Of a stretch of DNA of 64,000 nucleotides, positions 25,742 through 35,847 are shown in pieces. The translations under genes were made by a program, and so were the position numbers. Position 1 is the stretch's first letter. Every line of letters begins with the position of its first letter. The notes under the pieces were generated by a model. That model had not been told where the DNA came from. It saw nothing but the letters and a program-made list of their open reading frames with translations, and searched no databases. The DNA is from Xenorhabdus griffiniae (GTDB taxonomy: Bacteria; Pseudomonadota; Gammaproteobacteria; Enterobacterales; Enterobacteriaceae). The DNA lies in the NCBI RefSeq assembly GCF_015163655.1, contig NZ_JADEUF010000006.1:1-64000 (forward strand), read 5' to 3'.

Positions 25742-26737
25742 TTAAACACTTTCACCCAATGAAAGGGTAAAGCCAACATCGATCAGAGTTTGTTCCAGCT
25801 TTTCCCCTCTCAAACGAGTAAGCAAGGATTCCGCAGCCCTGCGTCCCATTAAGTCACGAGGCGTCAACACACTGGCAAGCTTGGGAGTCATTACCTGGCC
25901 GACATCATGACCATGAAAGCCAGCTATCGCAATCTCTTCCGGTACTTTAATCCCCTGTCGCTGGCACTCGAAAATTGCCCCGATGGCGATATCATCATTA
26001 GTACAAAACAAACCATCAATTTCGGGATATTTCTGACAAGATTCCTGCAAAAGTTGCGCGCCTAACGAATAAGAAGAGCTGACTGGTGTCATCATTTTTC
26101 TCGGTTGAAGCCCAGCATTAAACATCGCCATTTCAAACCCTTGCAAACGGATCATCGTTCGCTCATCCTGCCGTGCACCGAGGTAAATAATGTTTTTGCA
26201 ACCGCGTTCGATCATTGCCATCGTCATCTGACGAGCTGCTGCAAAATTATCGATTCCTACTGCAATATCAAGGCAAGGCGATACACTGTCCATCAATTCA
26301 ACTACGGGTATGCCTACTGTTTGCAACACCTTTAACGTTTTGGGGGTATGCGTGCGTTCAGCCAGAATCAGGCCATCAATATTGTAAGCAAGCAAGGAGA
26401 GTAAACGTTCTTCTTCTTTCTGGGCAGAATAACCATAGTGGGCGAGCATGGTTTGATATCCATTGCGATCAGTCACATGCTCAATACCACGGATAACTTC
26501 AGCGAAGACCTGATTGGTCAAGGAAGGAAGCAAAACACCTATTGCACGGCTGGTGGAATTAGAAAGAATATCGGGTACACGGTTGGGGATATAGCCGAGT
26601 TGCTCCACAGCTTCCGCTATTCGTTTTCCCAACGCTTCAGAAACCTGATCGGGATTGCGTAAAAAACGGCTGACCGTCATTTTTGTGACCCCAACGAGGT
26701 CGGCAACATCTTGTAAAGCTGGGCGTTTTTTCTTCAT
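25742..26737 (-). CDS. gntR: GntR, LacI-family repressor of gluconate genes
   Basis: About 331 residues from MKKKRPALQDVADLVGVTKM; an upstream in-frame start at 26797 would add 20 residues the family lacks. The helix-turn-helix TKMTVSRFLRNPDQVSEALG is followed by the hinge RIAEAVEQLGYIPN, and then the periplasmic-binding-type ligand domain (GVLLPSLTNQVFAEVIRGIE). It lies upstream of gntK in the same direction and should repress gntKU through the site at 25620. Confidence 0.93.
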   Translation of the reverse strand: MKKKRPALQDVADLVGVTKMTVSRFLRNPDQVSEALGKRIAEAVEQLGYIPNRVPDILSNSTSRAIGVLLPSLTNQVFAEVIRGIEHVTDRNGYQTMLAHYGYSAQKEEERLLSLLAYNIDGLILAERTHTPKTLKVLQTVGIPVVELMDSVSPCLDIAVGIDNFAAARQMTMAMIERGCKNIIYLGARQDERTMIRLQGFEMAMFNAGLQPRKMMTPVSSSYSLGAQLLQESCQKYPEIDGLFCTNDDIAIGAIFECQRQGIKVPEEIAIAGFHGHDVGQVMTPKLASVLTPRDLMGRRAAESLLTRLRGEKLEQTLIDVGFTLSLGESV

Positions 26738-27187
26738 TTTCAATGTAATACAATCAGTTATTGATAGGTGCAGAGGAATAACTTGCGGTTTTAACATATT
26801 TATACATCATTACAACACGCTTTCTGGTGAAAAATGCCAATATACTCGCATCTTGTTTAGCAGTAATTACTGAAATTGTGATGACTTACACGCGTTTGAG
26901 TGAATATTCCAATCTGTTGCTAACATCCCCACCGCACAACACAATAGTTTTCATAACTCTTACTCTCTTTGTTGTTGAGTTAAGGCCAACAGGTTCTTTT
27001 GCGATTTCTGCAATAGGAATCTCATAAGTTGGTAAATAAGAGTTAAGAATATGAATTAAATGCGATCTACATTACAGATGGTAAATCAGAAAAATGAACG
27101 GGAAAATTTGGCTAACTTTATAGGCTAAAAAATGGTAGAATTTTTCGGCCCTAAAAAGATTTTATAAAACAGATAGATAAAATTAGG
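26738..27187. other. CRISPR leader and intergenic region
   Basis: No gene is supported in these 450 bp. The last 100 bp before the first repeat are AT-rich (AAAAAGATTTTATAAAACAG) and abut the conserved end of the array, so they are the likely leader with the promoter for pre-crRNA on the plus strand. An IHF-like site is expected in type I-E leaders, but I cannot point to one with confidence. Confidence 0.6.
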
Positions 27188-28923
27188 GTGTTCCCCGTGA
27201 GTACGGGGATAAACCGAACGTGCACGCAAGGCCGCTGAACGTGATGCAGTGTTCCCCGTGAGTACGGGGATAAACCGAACAAGTGGAGGAATGACATCAT
27301 GACAGCAAAGTGTTCCCCGTGAGTACGGGGATAAACCGGCAAAGATTTAAATAGCGAAGATTTCAGAAGAGTGTTCCCCGTGAGTACGGGGATAAACCGC
27401 TATTTAGATGCCGAAGAGATCTCAGCCAGCAGTGTTCCCCGTGAGTACGGGGATAAACCGAAATTCAGGGTCGTTATTATTGGCCTAATGAAGTGTTCCC
27501 CGTGAGTACGGGGATAAACCGCTGTAGCCCGCCTCGCAGCGCGTATCGACGCCGTGTTCCCCGTGAGTACGGGGATAAACCGCTACCGGGGTAACAGCGA
27601 TAGCATTGCCAGCAGTGTTCCCCGTGAGTACGGGGATAAACCTTTAGTGAATTCACGGCAGCAGAAATCCGCTCGTGTTCCCCGTGAGTACGGGGATAAA
27701 CCGTTCGGGTGAGCGGCTTTAAACCACAGATTGACGTGTTCCCCGTGAGTACGGGGATAAACCGAGTTGATCCGCTTTGAACCCTACACCCTAAGTGTGT
27801 TCCCCGTGAGTACGGGGATAAACCGAGATATGCAGGACGCCGTTCGGGGTTTTAGGCGTGTTCCCCGTGAGTACGGGGATAAACCGCCGTTCATATATGC
27901 CTCTATTATTAAAAAACGGTGTTCCCCGTGAGTACGGGGATAAACCGCCAATCAGATTAAGCTTATTCAAAATCCATTTGTGTTCCCCGTGAGTACGGGG
28001 ATAAACCGATATGCCGCGTTGGTATCTGATGGAAGAATTGGTGTTCCCCGTGAGTACGGGGATAAACCGGTTATTATATCCAAAGGTTATCACATGGGGC
28101 GGTGTTCCCCGTGAGTACGGGGATAAACCGGGTGTTTCTTTTTCCTACACTCAGGGCGACGGGTGTTCCCCGTGAGTACGGGGATAAACCGTTTCTCAAT
28201 CTGTAATGACATATCGATGTGATGTGTTCCCCGTGAGTACGGGGATAAACCGTTAGTTTGTCAGATATCGGTCGGGCTAATTCCGTGTTCCCCGTGAGTA
28301 CGGGGATAAACCGGCAACTACATTCAGTTCGATGGCAAAACATGGGTGTTCCCCGTGAGTACGGGGATAAACCGGCAACTACATTCAGTTCGATGGCAAA
28401 ACATGGGTGTTCCCCGTGAGTACGGGGATAAACCGTATAGAACTCGCCGCTGGATGTGGTTGTTGTAGTGTTCCCCGTGAGTACGGGGATAAACCGATAA
28501 TCTGTGTAAAGCCAAAGTGATCACAAATGTGTTCCCCGTGAGTACGGGGATAAACCGAAAGTACCGGAAGCCGCAGCGCAAAGGAGCGAGTGTTCCCCGT
28601 GAGTACGGGGATAAACCGTTTATGTACTCCACCTTGTTCAAACGGTTCCAGTGTTCCCCGTGAGTACGGGGATAAACCGTCTGATCTTGCTGTTATCAAA
28701 TCAAACTATGCGTGTTCCCCGTGAGTACGGGGATAAACCGCTACTGGCTATTAGAAGTTGATGACCAAGATAGTGTTCCCCGTGAGTACGGGGATAAACC
28801 GCCATGAACGATAATGCCTACGATACATCAAACGTGTTCCCCGTAAGTACGGGGATAAACCGCCCTGTCCGCATGGACATACGGAGCGATTTGTGTGTTC
28901 CCCGTGAATACGGGAATAAACAC
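27188..28923 (+). CRISPR. type I-E CRISPR array, 29 repeats and 28 spacers
   Basis: Repeats of 29 bp begin GTGTTCCCCGTGAG and end TACGGGGATAAACCG, with 32-bp spacers (period 61; one interval near 27615-27675 is 60). Repeat 8 (27615) ends in T, repeat 28 (28834) has one change, and repeat 29 (28895) has several. Decay at the right end places the leader at the left, so transcription is on the plus strand toward cas3. The spacers at 28314-28345 and 28375-28406 are identical. The cas genes of subtype I-E start 920 bp downstream. Confidence 0.98.
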
Positions 28924-28961
28924 TTACTTGGATAACAAAATCATACACTTTAGAGACTTGA

Positions 28962-29234
28962 AAATATAATTGGCGCAAAAAGTCACTAAAAGCACTACTG
29001 GCTTCAAATCCCATTAAAACTATAAACAAACTTCAACAAGAAATTAGATACCTGAAACGAAAAGCAACCTATCAAGATAAGACATTATCAGATAATTCCA
29101 CTCAGAAATTATTACAGGATAACCATAAAGAGAATCATCAAAATTTAGCTCATTATGATGCTATAGGATTTCCATCACTAACGGTTCACATAATCCTGAA
29201 TGTGATCAATATTCCATATAAGATAAAATGTTAG
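28962..29234 (+). pseudogene. open frame without start codon after the CRISPR array
   Basis: Ninety codons without a stop read WRKKSLKALLASNPIKTINK, then LQQEIRYLKRKATYQDKTLS. No ATG, GTG or TTG start with a ribosome-binding site is present. The composition (a charged coiled-coil-like stretch) looks more like a gene fragment than random AT-rich DNA. I do not recognise the family. Confidence 0.25.
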
Positions 29235-29350
29235 TGATAACATAATATAAAATAGGTTAAATTCTCCAAATCCGTTGTTAATGCAGTGGATTTAACTAAT
29301 TTTTTAAGTAGCTCGCTATTTTAAAAAATATAATCACCCAGGAAAACACT

Positions 29351-29791
29351 TTGAACGCTAATAATGCAACAGAAATAACTTACTGGAATCGTATGGTACC
29401 AGAACTTACCGTGACCAATTTTGCAGCTTCACTTGATTTCTATCAAAAAATATTAGGGTTCGAAATATTAATTCGTCGAGAAAATCCTGATTTTGTTTAT
29501 TTAGGATTAGGTGAAGCACAATTAATGCTGGAAGTATTTCATGACGATGGTTGGAATACTGGAGAACTTAATAGACCATTAGGGCGTGGTATTAATTTTC
29601 AAATTGAAGTCGATAACATTATGTCAATCCTGGAAAACCTGAAAATTAACGAAATCGAACTTTATCGACCACTGGAAGATAATTATTATTGCATAGGTGA
29701 TACCACAATCTGTCAGAGGGAATTTCTCGTTCAAGATCCAGATGGTTATTTACTTCGATTTAGTCAATATATAGAAAATGCAGAAGATTAA
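29351..29791 (+). CDS. VOC-fold (glyoxalase/bleomycin resistance-like) protein
   Basis: A 146-residue protein with two beta-alpha-beta-beta-beta modules. MVPELTVTNFAASLDFYQKI and LGFEILIRRENPDFVYLGLG form the first; INFQIEVDN and REFLVQDPDGYLLRFSQYIE form the second. The end FLVQDPDGYLLRF is a typical metal-site strand of the vicinal oxygen chelate superfamily. The start is TTG at 29351, with AGGAAAA upstream; no in-frame ATG gives a full domain. It lies between the array and cas3, 52 nt before cas3 and in the same direction, so co-transcription is possible. No CRISPR role is known for the family. Confidence 0.8.
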   Translation: MNANNATEITYWNRMVPELTVTNFAASLDFYQKILGFEILIRRENPDFVYLGLGEAQLMLEVFHDDGWNTGELNRPLGRGINFQIEVDNIMSILENLKINEIELYRPLEDNYYCIGDTTICQREFLVQDPDGYLLRFSQYIENAED

Positions 29792-29843
29792 TGACAAACC
29801 ATTAATATAGGCAAGTTATAATTTTATTTACTCATGAGAGCAT

Positions 29844-32594
29844 ATGACTAATTTAATCAATAACTTTAATTACCTCACACGATATTGGGGAAAAGCTAAA
29901 AAGAATCCCTATTCTAACGAAAATTATCATCTCCTGGCCTATCACTGCTTAGATGTCGCCGCAGTAGGTCAATTATTATTGGCGCCACATAAGAAATTAA
30001 CGCAAGATCTCGCAAATTTTTTGGGATTATCACCAGAATCATTACAAAATCTATTTTCTTTTTTTCTGGTACTGCACGATATCGGCAAATTTGCTTCTGC
30101 ATTTCAGCAATTATATTCCCAAGAAGATACTGATCTAATTAAACCAAAACAATACTCCCCCTATGACTCCAGACATTTCAGGCATGATCGGTTAGGGCTA
30201 TTTTTCTGGAAAAAAATTCAGGATGACGTACTGCTGGCTTTAGTGGGAGATGACAGCCTGCAATTCAGTGAAGATAAACAAAAGAAACAAGCCCTGAAAA
30301 CGTTAATGGTTTTGATGCAGTGTATGCTTGGTCATCATGGTAAACCCATTGATGACGATAGTTGGAACGCAATTACCGATTTTACCGAGTCCCAAAATGT
30401 TATTGATGCAACGGCGTTCACTCATGATCTTCTGACACTTTTTCAACCTCATCTACCATTGGCAAAACTGCTTTCAAAAGAGTGGCGGCGCAAACTACAA
30501 CAAGTGAGTTGGCAACTTGCCGGTATTGTCGTGCTGGCGGACTGGGTAGGCTCTGACTGTTATCATTTTCGTTATCAAACCAAAGCCCTTCCGCTGGCAG
30601 AATATTGGCAGCTTACGCAAGAACAAGCCCAAATCGCCTTAGATGGTATTGATATCCATAACACTCCCGTGATATCGCCTTATACTTCTATCGAGGAGTA
30701 CTACCAATTTTCACCAACCCCATTACAAAAATGGGCGGAAGAAGTCCCGATTGATGATTCCCCACAACTTTTTATTCTGGAAGACGTTACGGGCGCAGGC
30801 AAAACAGAAGCCGCCCTCGCTCTGACTCACCGCTTAATGCAAACTGGTGCTGCGGACGGTTTCTATTTTGGTCTGCCAACAATGGCGACCTCCAACGCCA
30901 TGTTTGGCCGAATCGCCAAACACTATCACCATATGTTTGATACAGAAAACGGCAAACTACCTAGTCTCGTTCTCGCGCACGGTGCACGTGAAATGAATGA
31001 TAATTTCCGTGACATCATCCTGACGTCTGAACATAACGACAGTGATTACACCAGAGACGATAGCACTGCGACAGCACAGTGCCACCGATGGTTAGCCGAT
31101 TCTAATAAAAAAGCCCTATTGGCATCGGTGGGGGTAGGTACTATCGATCAGGCATTACTTGCCGTTTTACCGAGAAAATACCAGTCGCTTCGATTGATTG
31201 GATTAAATCGCAAAGTATTGATCTTTGATGAAGTACACGCCGCCGATGAATACATGTTTGCATTGCTGGAAAGTGTATTAAGTCTGCACCTGCACCAGGG
31301 TGGTTCCGTGGTATTACTGACTGCTACACTTTCCTTGAAACAGCGCCAACGACTGGTGGATATCTGGTTATCTGCCAGCGGCATACCGCCACAGAAATTG
31401 CAAAAAACGGCCTTTCCACTGGCAACCCATGTCACGTTAAATCCAGAAGCTCCATTGGTTGAAACGCCCCTGCACAGTCGTCCAGATGTCAGCCGTACTG
31501 TCACCGTAAAAACGGTGAATCATCTGGATGAATGTGTACAAATCGCCCTCAACGCCGCTCAAAATGGGCAATGTGTGGTTTGGGTTCGCAATTCAGTGGA
31601 TGATGCACTCCATGCTTTCCGGCTTATTCAGGCACAAATGGCTCAACCGGAAAATTGCCTGTTGTTCCACAGTCGCTTTATTTTGCATGACCGAAAAAAG
31701 ATCGAAAATCGTGTGCTGGCAATCTTTGGTAAAGAAAGCAATCGGGAAGATAGGCAAGGCAATATCCTGATTACTACGCAAGTCTTTCAGGAGAGCCTTG
31801 ATGCAGATACGGATGTCATGATCTCTGATATCTGCCCGATTGATGACTTGATTCAGCGGGTTGGTCGTTTGCACCGCCATACTCGTAACGCAAATAGTGA
31901 ATACAAGCAAGGTATTACCGATAGCCGCTCTGCGCCTGAATTATATCTTCACGCCCCAGAATGGGATGATCAACCCAAAGCGGATTGGCTGAGCAAAGAT
32001 TTTCGCAATACCCAATATGTTTATCGTTCAGCCGGACGTTTATGGCTTGGTTTACGCGAACTCCTGCGCTTGGGAGCGATTCGTATGCCTGCTGAGGCGC
32101 GAACCTTGATCGAAGCCGTTTACGGTGAAGATGCTGATGAACAGATCCCTGATGCACTCAAATACAAAGATAACGAAGCCATAGCGGAAGGGCTGAGCAA
32201 AGATGCCGCAGCACGATCACAAGCCCTGCAATGGCAGCGCTATGAATATAGCAAACGCAGTGCCCGTGGTTGGTATGACGATGACAGCGATATCAGCACC
32301 CGATTTAGCGATATCGAAACGGTGAGCGTGCTGCTTGTCAAACTGACTGAAAATGGGGAATTAATACCGTGGGTAGAGGATGAAAAATTTCCTGTCCAAT
32401 TAAGTATTATCAAAATATCAAAAAACAAATTTGCCGATAAGCTGCAACCCATACCAGAGTCCCTTTCTCAAACCGTGGAGCGGTTACAGGATAAATTCAA
32501 GTCCGTCAAATACCTGCAAATCTGGCTGCCAGAGAGTGACCCGCATTTTACTTATGATCCCAACATTGGTTTTTATCCCAAGCAGGAGGCGTAA
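29844..32594 (+). CDS. cas3: Cas3, type I-E helicase-nuclease
   Basis: A 916-residue fusion of an HD nuclease and an SF2 helicase. The HD dyad is LVLHDIGKFASAF with His78 and Asp79, and a second histidine cluster is GHHGKP. The helicase Walker A is TGAGKTEAAL near residue 315, the DEAH-type box is FDEVHAADEYMF near residue 462, and VGRLHRH is motif VI. It is recruited by Cascade to cut and unwind target DNA. It ends one base into the cas8e start (TAATG). Confidence 0.97.
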   Translation: MTNLINNFNYLTRYWGKAKKNPYSNENYHLLAYHCLDVAAVGQLLLAPHKKLTQDLANFLGLSPESLQNLFSFFLVLHDIGKFASAFQQLYSQEDTDLIKPKQYSPYDSRHFRHDRLGLFFWKKIQDDVLLALVGDDSLQFSEDKQKKQALKTLMVLMQCMLGHHGKPIDDDSWNAITDFTESQNVIDATAFTHDLLTLFQPHLPLAKLLSKEWRRKLQQVSWQLAGIVVLADWVGSDCYHFRYQTKALPLAEYWQLTQEQAQIALDGIDIHNTPVISPYTSIEEYYQFSPTPLQKWAEEVPIDDSPQLFILEDVTGAGKTEAALALTHRLMQTGAADGFYFGLPTMATSNAMFGRIAKHYHHMFDTENGKLPSLVLAHGAREMNDNFRDIILTSEHNDSDYTRDDSTATAQCHRWLADSNKKALLASVGVGTIDQALLAVLPRKYQSLRLIGLNRKVLIFDEVHAADEYMFALLESVLSLHLHQGGSVVLLTATLSLKQRQRLVDIWLSASGIPPQKLQKTAFPLATHVTLNPEAPLVETPLHSRPDVSRTVTVKTVNHLDECVQIALNAAQNGQCVVWVRNSVDDALHAFRLIQAQMAQPENCLLFHSRFILHDRKKIENRVLAIFGKESNREDRQGNILITTQVFQESLDADTDVMISDICPIDDLIQRVGRLHRHTRNANSEYKQGITDSRSAPELYLHAPEWDDQPKADWLSKDFRNTQYVYRSAGRLWLGLRELLRLGAIRMPAEARTLIEAVYGEDADEQIPDALKYKDNEAIAEGLSKDAAARSQALQWQRYEYSKRSARGWYDDDSDISTRFSDIETVSVLLVKLTENGELIPWVEDEKFPVQLSIIKISKNKFADKLQPIPESLSQTVERLQDKFKSVKYLQIWLPESDPHFTYDPNIGFYPKQEA

Positions 32595-34213
32595 TGAACC
32601 TCGTTAAAGACGCATGGCTGACTTTTAGAATGAAAGATGGCAGTGAGAAAAAGCGACCTCTGACGGCAATCTGCGATCCTACCGTTGTCGATTTTGTACT
32701 GCCACGGGCTGATTTTCAGGGTGCCGCTTACCAACTGGCCATTGGTTTGCTGCAAACCGCTTTTGCTCCTGAAGATGAAGACGAATGGTATGAGTTTTAT
32801 CAACAAGCCCCTACCCAAGCGGACCTACAAACTGCATTTAATCGAGTAGAACATGCTTTTAATCTGACAGGGCATGGTCCTCTGTTTATGCAGGATCTTG
32901 ATTCGTTAGCAGAAAGGAAACCCACCAGCATTTCAGGATTGTTAATTGAATCGCCGGGTGAAAAAACATTGAAGGATAATACTGATCATTTTATTAAACG
33001 CAGCCAATGTGAAGTCATTTCCCCTGAAATGGCCGCCATTGCCCTATTCACACTACAGATTAACGCGCCTGCCGGCGGTGTTGGACATCGTGTCGGGTTA
33101 CGGGGAGGTGGTCCACTCACGACCTTGATTCAGCCACAAGAACCGGATGCTTCGCTATGGCAAAAACTTTGGTTGAATGTCATTAATCGGGAACATTGGC
33201 CTTACCCCGATCCTGATCTCAATAGCCCAGACGTTTTTCCTTGGTTGGGTAAAACTCATAACAGCCAAAAAGCAGGAACAGAAATTTACGCACATAATGT
33301 CCATGAACTGCATATGTATTGGGCCATGCCACGGCGGATCCGGCTGGAGATAGAGGATAAGCCCGCCATCTGCCAATTAACAGGGCAAGCAACTCACCCA
33401 TCCGTTTCGGGTTATCGTACCCAAAACTATGGCAACAATTATTCTGGTACCTGGCAACATCCTCTAACCCCCTATCGGTGGAATCCGAAAAAACCGGATG
33501 AAGAGCACCTTTCTATCAAAGGGCAACCCGGGGGTGTGACCTATAAGATCTGGGATAGCCTGACTTTTTCCGATGATAAACAGGGGCAACAGGCAGCCCA
33601 GGTTATCGACCATTTTAGCCAGATCAATGATTATTTTGCCGATGAACAAAGTTCCACCCCTCGGTTATGGGTTTTTGGCTATGATATGGACAACATGAAA
33701 GCCCGCGGTTGGTATTCCACCACCCTGCCTCTGTTTTCCATGCCGATTGAAAAGAAAGATGCCGTTTTCCGGCGCGTCAAAACACTACAAAACCTCTCTG
33801 CCAATGCATTGACGCAGTGTCGTACCCAGATCAAAAACGCGTGGTTCCGTCGCCCGAATGAGATAAAAGGCGATATGTCATTTATTGATGCGACTTTCTA
33901 TCAACGCACCCAGACTGCCTTTTTTAAGGCTGTTCAACAGATTGTCAGCAGCCAGCATAAAGCATCTTCCCTCTCCACCGAAGACGCTAAAACCTGGCTC
34001 TACCAACTTAGAAATACCTGCTTTGATCTCTTTGATGAGTTCGTGCTGTCAGAAGATACCGATCCCGAAAAACTCATCGAAAAGATCGAGGCGCGACAAA
34101 TTCTTACCAGGTGGCTGATAGGTTCGAAAGATATCAAGTCATTTATGGCAGAGCACAATATAGAAATCCAATCATCCAAGAACAAGAAGAAGGGGGAAAT
34201 TATCAATGAATAA
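32594..34213 (+). CDS. cas8e: Cas8e (Cse1/CasA), large Cascade subunit
   Basis: A 539-residue protein of the Cse1 family. NLVKDAWLTFRMKDGSEKKR at the start, GHGPLFMQDLD in the first third and the loop NAPAGGVGHRVGLRGGGPLT in the middle are characteristic. ARGWYSTTLPLF lies in the last half before a C-terminal helical bundle. It recognises the PAM and recruits Cas3. Translation is coupled to cas3 on one side, and it overlaps cse2 by 8 nt on the other. Confidence 0.97.
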   Translation: MNLVKDAWLTFRMKDGSEKKRPLTAICDPTVVDFVLPRADFQGAAYQLAIGLLQTAFAPEDEDEWYEFYQQAPTQADLQTAFNRVEHAFNLTGHGPLFMQDLDSLAERKPTSISGLLIESPGEKTLKDNTDHFIKRSQCEVISPEMAAIALFTLQINAPAGGVGHRVGLRGGGPLTTLIQPQEPDASLWQKLWLNVINREHWPYPDPDLNSPDVFPWLGKTHNSQKAGTEIYAHNVHELHMYWAMPRRIRLEIEDKPAICQLTGQATHPSVSGYRTQNYGNNYSGTWQHPLTPYRWNPKKPDEEHLSIKGQPGGVTYKIWDSLTFSDDKQGQQAAQVIDHFSQINDYFADEQSSTPRLWVFGYDMDNMKARGWYSTTLPLFSMPIEKKDAVFRRVKTLQNLSANALTQCRTQIKNAWFRRPNEIKGDMSFIDATFYQRTQTAFFKAVQQIVSSQHKASSLSTEDAKTWLYQLRNTCFDLFDEFVLSEDTDPEKLIEKIEARQILTRWLIGSKDIKSFMAEHNIEIQSSKNKKKGEIINE

Positions 34214-34757
34214 CCTAAGTGAAGGTCGTTTACTACGCTGGTGGGAAAGCATGTTTTTATCCTCCGAAGAATTGAAGAAAAAAGAGATCCTCCCTGCACC
34301 AACGCTCTTTAAAGCTGAATTAAAGCGTTGCCAAGATATTGAGGCAGCAACGCTAACCGAAGGTTTTCGCGCATTATGGTTCAGCTTACCTGAAGATATT
34401 ATCAAAGAAGCTCAGCAACAGACTGTTACGCGATGGGCGATGATTGCCGTCACGCTGGTGTATGTCAAAACCAACACCACCACTAATCTGGCAACTGCCG
34501 CAGGCACCAAAACGGAAAATGACAAGCCGATTGTCAGTACACATCGCTTTGCCCAATTGCAGGCAGCCAAAACACCCGATGAATTTATTATGCGTTTGCG
34601 GCGCATCCTACAACAACTGAAAGGCCAAGTTTCCGTGTTATCCCTCGCCAAAGATATTGAACAATGGTTGAGAGAGTACCACCAGCCAAGAGCATATCGA
34701 GCCAATAAACGCCTCTGTGTGCAATGGGCGATGGATTACTACAAGGCCGCTAAATAA
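34206..34757 (+). CDS. cse2: Cse2 (CasB/Cas11), small Cascade subunit
   Basis: A 183-residue helical protein. It starts RLLRWWESMFLSSEELKKKE, has TEGFRALWFSLPEDI and FAQLQAAKTPDEFIMRLRRI in the middle and ends LCVQWAMDYYKAA, as in Cse2. Two copies line the belly of Cascade and hold the displaced strand. It overlaps cas8e and is followed by cas7e after 41 nt. Confidence 0.96.
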   Translation: MNNLSEGRLLRWWESMFLSSEELKKKEILPAPTLFKAELKRCQDIEAATLTEGFRALWFSLPEDIIKEAQQQTVTRWAMIAVTLVYVKTNTTTNLATAAGTKTENDKPIVSTHRFAQLQAAKTPDEFIMRLRRILQQLKGQVSVLSLAKDIEQWLREYHQPRAYRANKRLCVQWAMDYYKAAK

Positions 34758-34798
34758 CGCCAATAATTAGCCACTTTTAATCTAATAAGGTATTTTAA

Positions 34799-35836
34799 AT
34801 GAGCCAATTTATTCAGCTACATCTGTTAACCTCCTACCCCCCTGCCAACCTGAACCGCGACGATCTCGGACGCCCAAAAACCGCCAGAATGGGCGGAGCG
34901 GAGAGATTAAGAATTAGTTCTCAAAGTTTGAAACGTCACTGGCGGATCTCTGACCTGTTTCAGGATGCTCTCACTGAGCACCTTGGTTTTCGTACCAAAC
35001 GCTTTGGATTTCAGGTTTATCAACGCCTGCTTACTGGAGGAATCAAAGAGAAGCAAGCAACTGAATGGGCTTCTGCCATTGCGGAAGTTTTTGGCAAAAA
35101 GAAAAAAGATGAACCCTTGGAAATTGAACAGCTAGCTCATATCAGCCCGGCAGAAAAAGAGGCGACCTTTGCATTGGCCGATAAACTTATCACCGAAAAT
35201 CGCGCACCAACCAAGGAAGAGCTGAATCTGTTGAGCAGAGAAAAAACCGCCGTAGATATTGCATTGTTTGGCCGTATGCTGGCATCCAGCCCTGCCTATA
35301 ATGTGGAAGCAGCCTGTCAGGTTGCCCACGCTATCAGCGTTCACAGTGTTGCGGTGGAAGATGACTATTTTACCGCTGTTGACGATCTCAATGCGGGCAA
35401 AAACGATTCCGGTTCGGCTCATATTGGCGAAACTGGCTTTGCGGCTGCTCTGTTCTACAGCTATATCTGTATCAACAAATCTTTATTAATCGAAAATCTG
35501 TCAGGTAATGAAACCCTGGCGAATCAAGCCATCGCAGCCCTGACAGAAGCCGCTATTAAAATCGCCCCATCCGGTAAACAAAACAGTTTCGGCTCCCGTG
35601 CCTATGCCAGCTATGTGTTGGCGGAAAAGGGAGAATATCAGCCTCGCTCCCTGTCTGTTGCATTCTTAAAGCCCGTTGATAGCGAAGATCAGGCAACCGA
35701 TGCCATCAAAGCGTTAGAAAATCAGAGAGAAAACTTCGATAACGTTTATGGTGCTTGTGCTGACACGCGCTATAGCATCAATGCCGTCACGGGTAAAGGC
35801 TGTTTTGCTGAGCTACTTCAATTCGTTACTGAATAA
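34799..35836 (+). CDS. cas7e: Cas7e (Cse4/CasC), Cascade backbone subunit
   Basis: A 345-residue protein. It starts FIQLHLLTSYPPANLNRDDL, with GRPKTARMGGAERLRISSQS and LKRHW, the diagnostic Cas7e N-terminus. VDIALFGRMLASSPAYNVEA and the lysine/glycine-rich C-terminus also match. Six copies bind the crRNA spacer. A strong ribosome-binding region (AATAAGG) precedes the ATG. Confidence 0.97.
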   Translation: MSQFIQLHLLTSYPPANLNRDDLGRPKTARMGGAERLRISSQSLKRHWRISDLFQDALTEHLGFRTKRFGFQVYQRLLTGGIKEKQATEWASAIAEVFGKKKKDEPLEIEQLAHISPAEKEATFALADKLITENRAPTKEELNLLSREKTAVDIALFGRMLASSPAYNVEAACQVAHAISVHSVAVEDDYFTAVDDLNAGKNDSGSAHIGETGFAAALFYSYICINKSLLIENLSGNETLANQAIAALTEAAIKIAPSGKQNSFGSRAYASYVLAEKGEYQPRSLSVAFLKPVDSEDQATDAIKALENQRENFDNVYGACADTRYSINAVTGKGCFAELLQFVTE

Positions 35837-35847
35837 AAGAGGCCAAT

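Noticed and set aside
27791-28699. Several minus-strand open frames of 89-105 codons with repeated VYPRTHGEH- or RFIPVLTGN-like peptides
   Set aside because: They are translations of the CRISPR repeats read backwards, with no start context.
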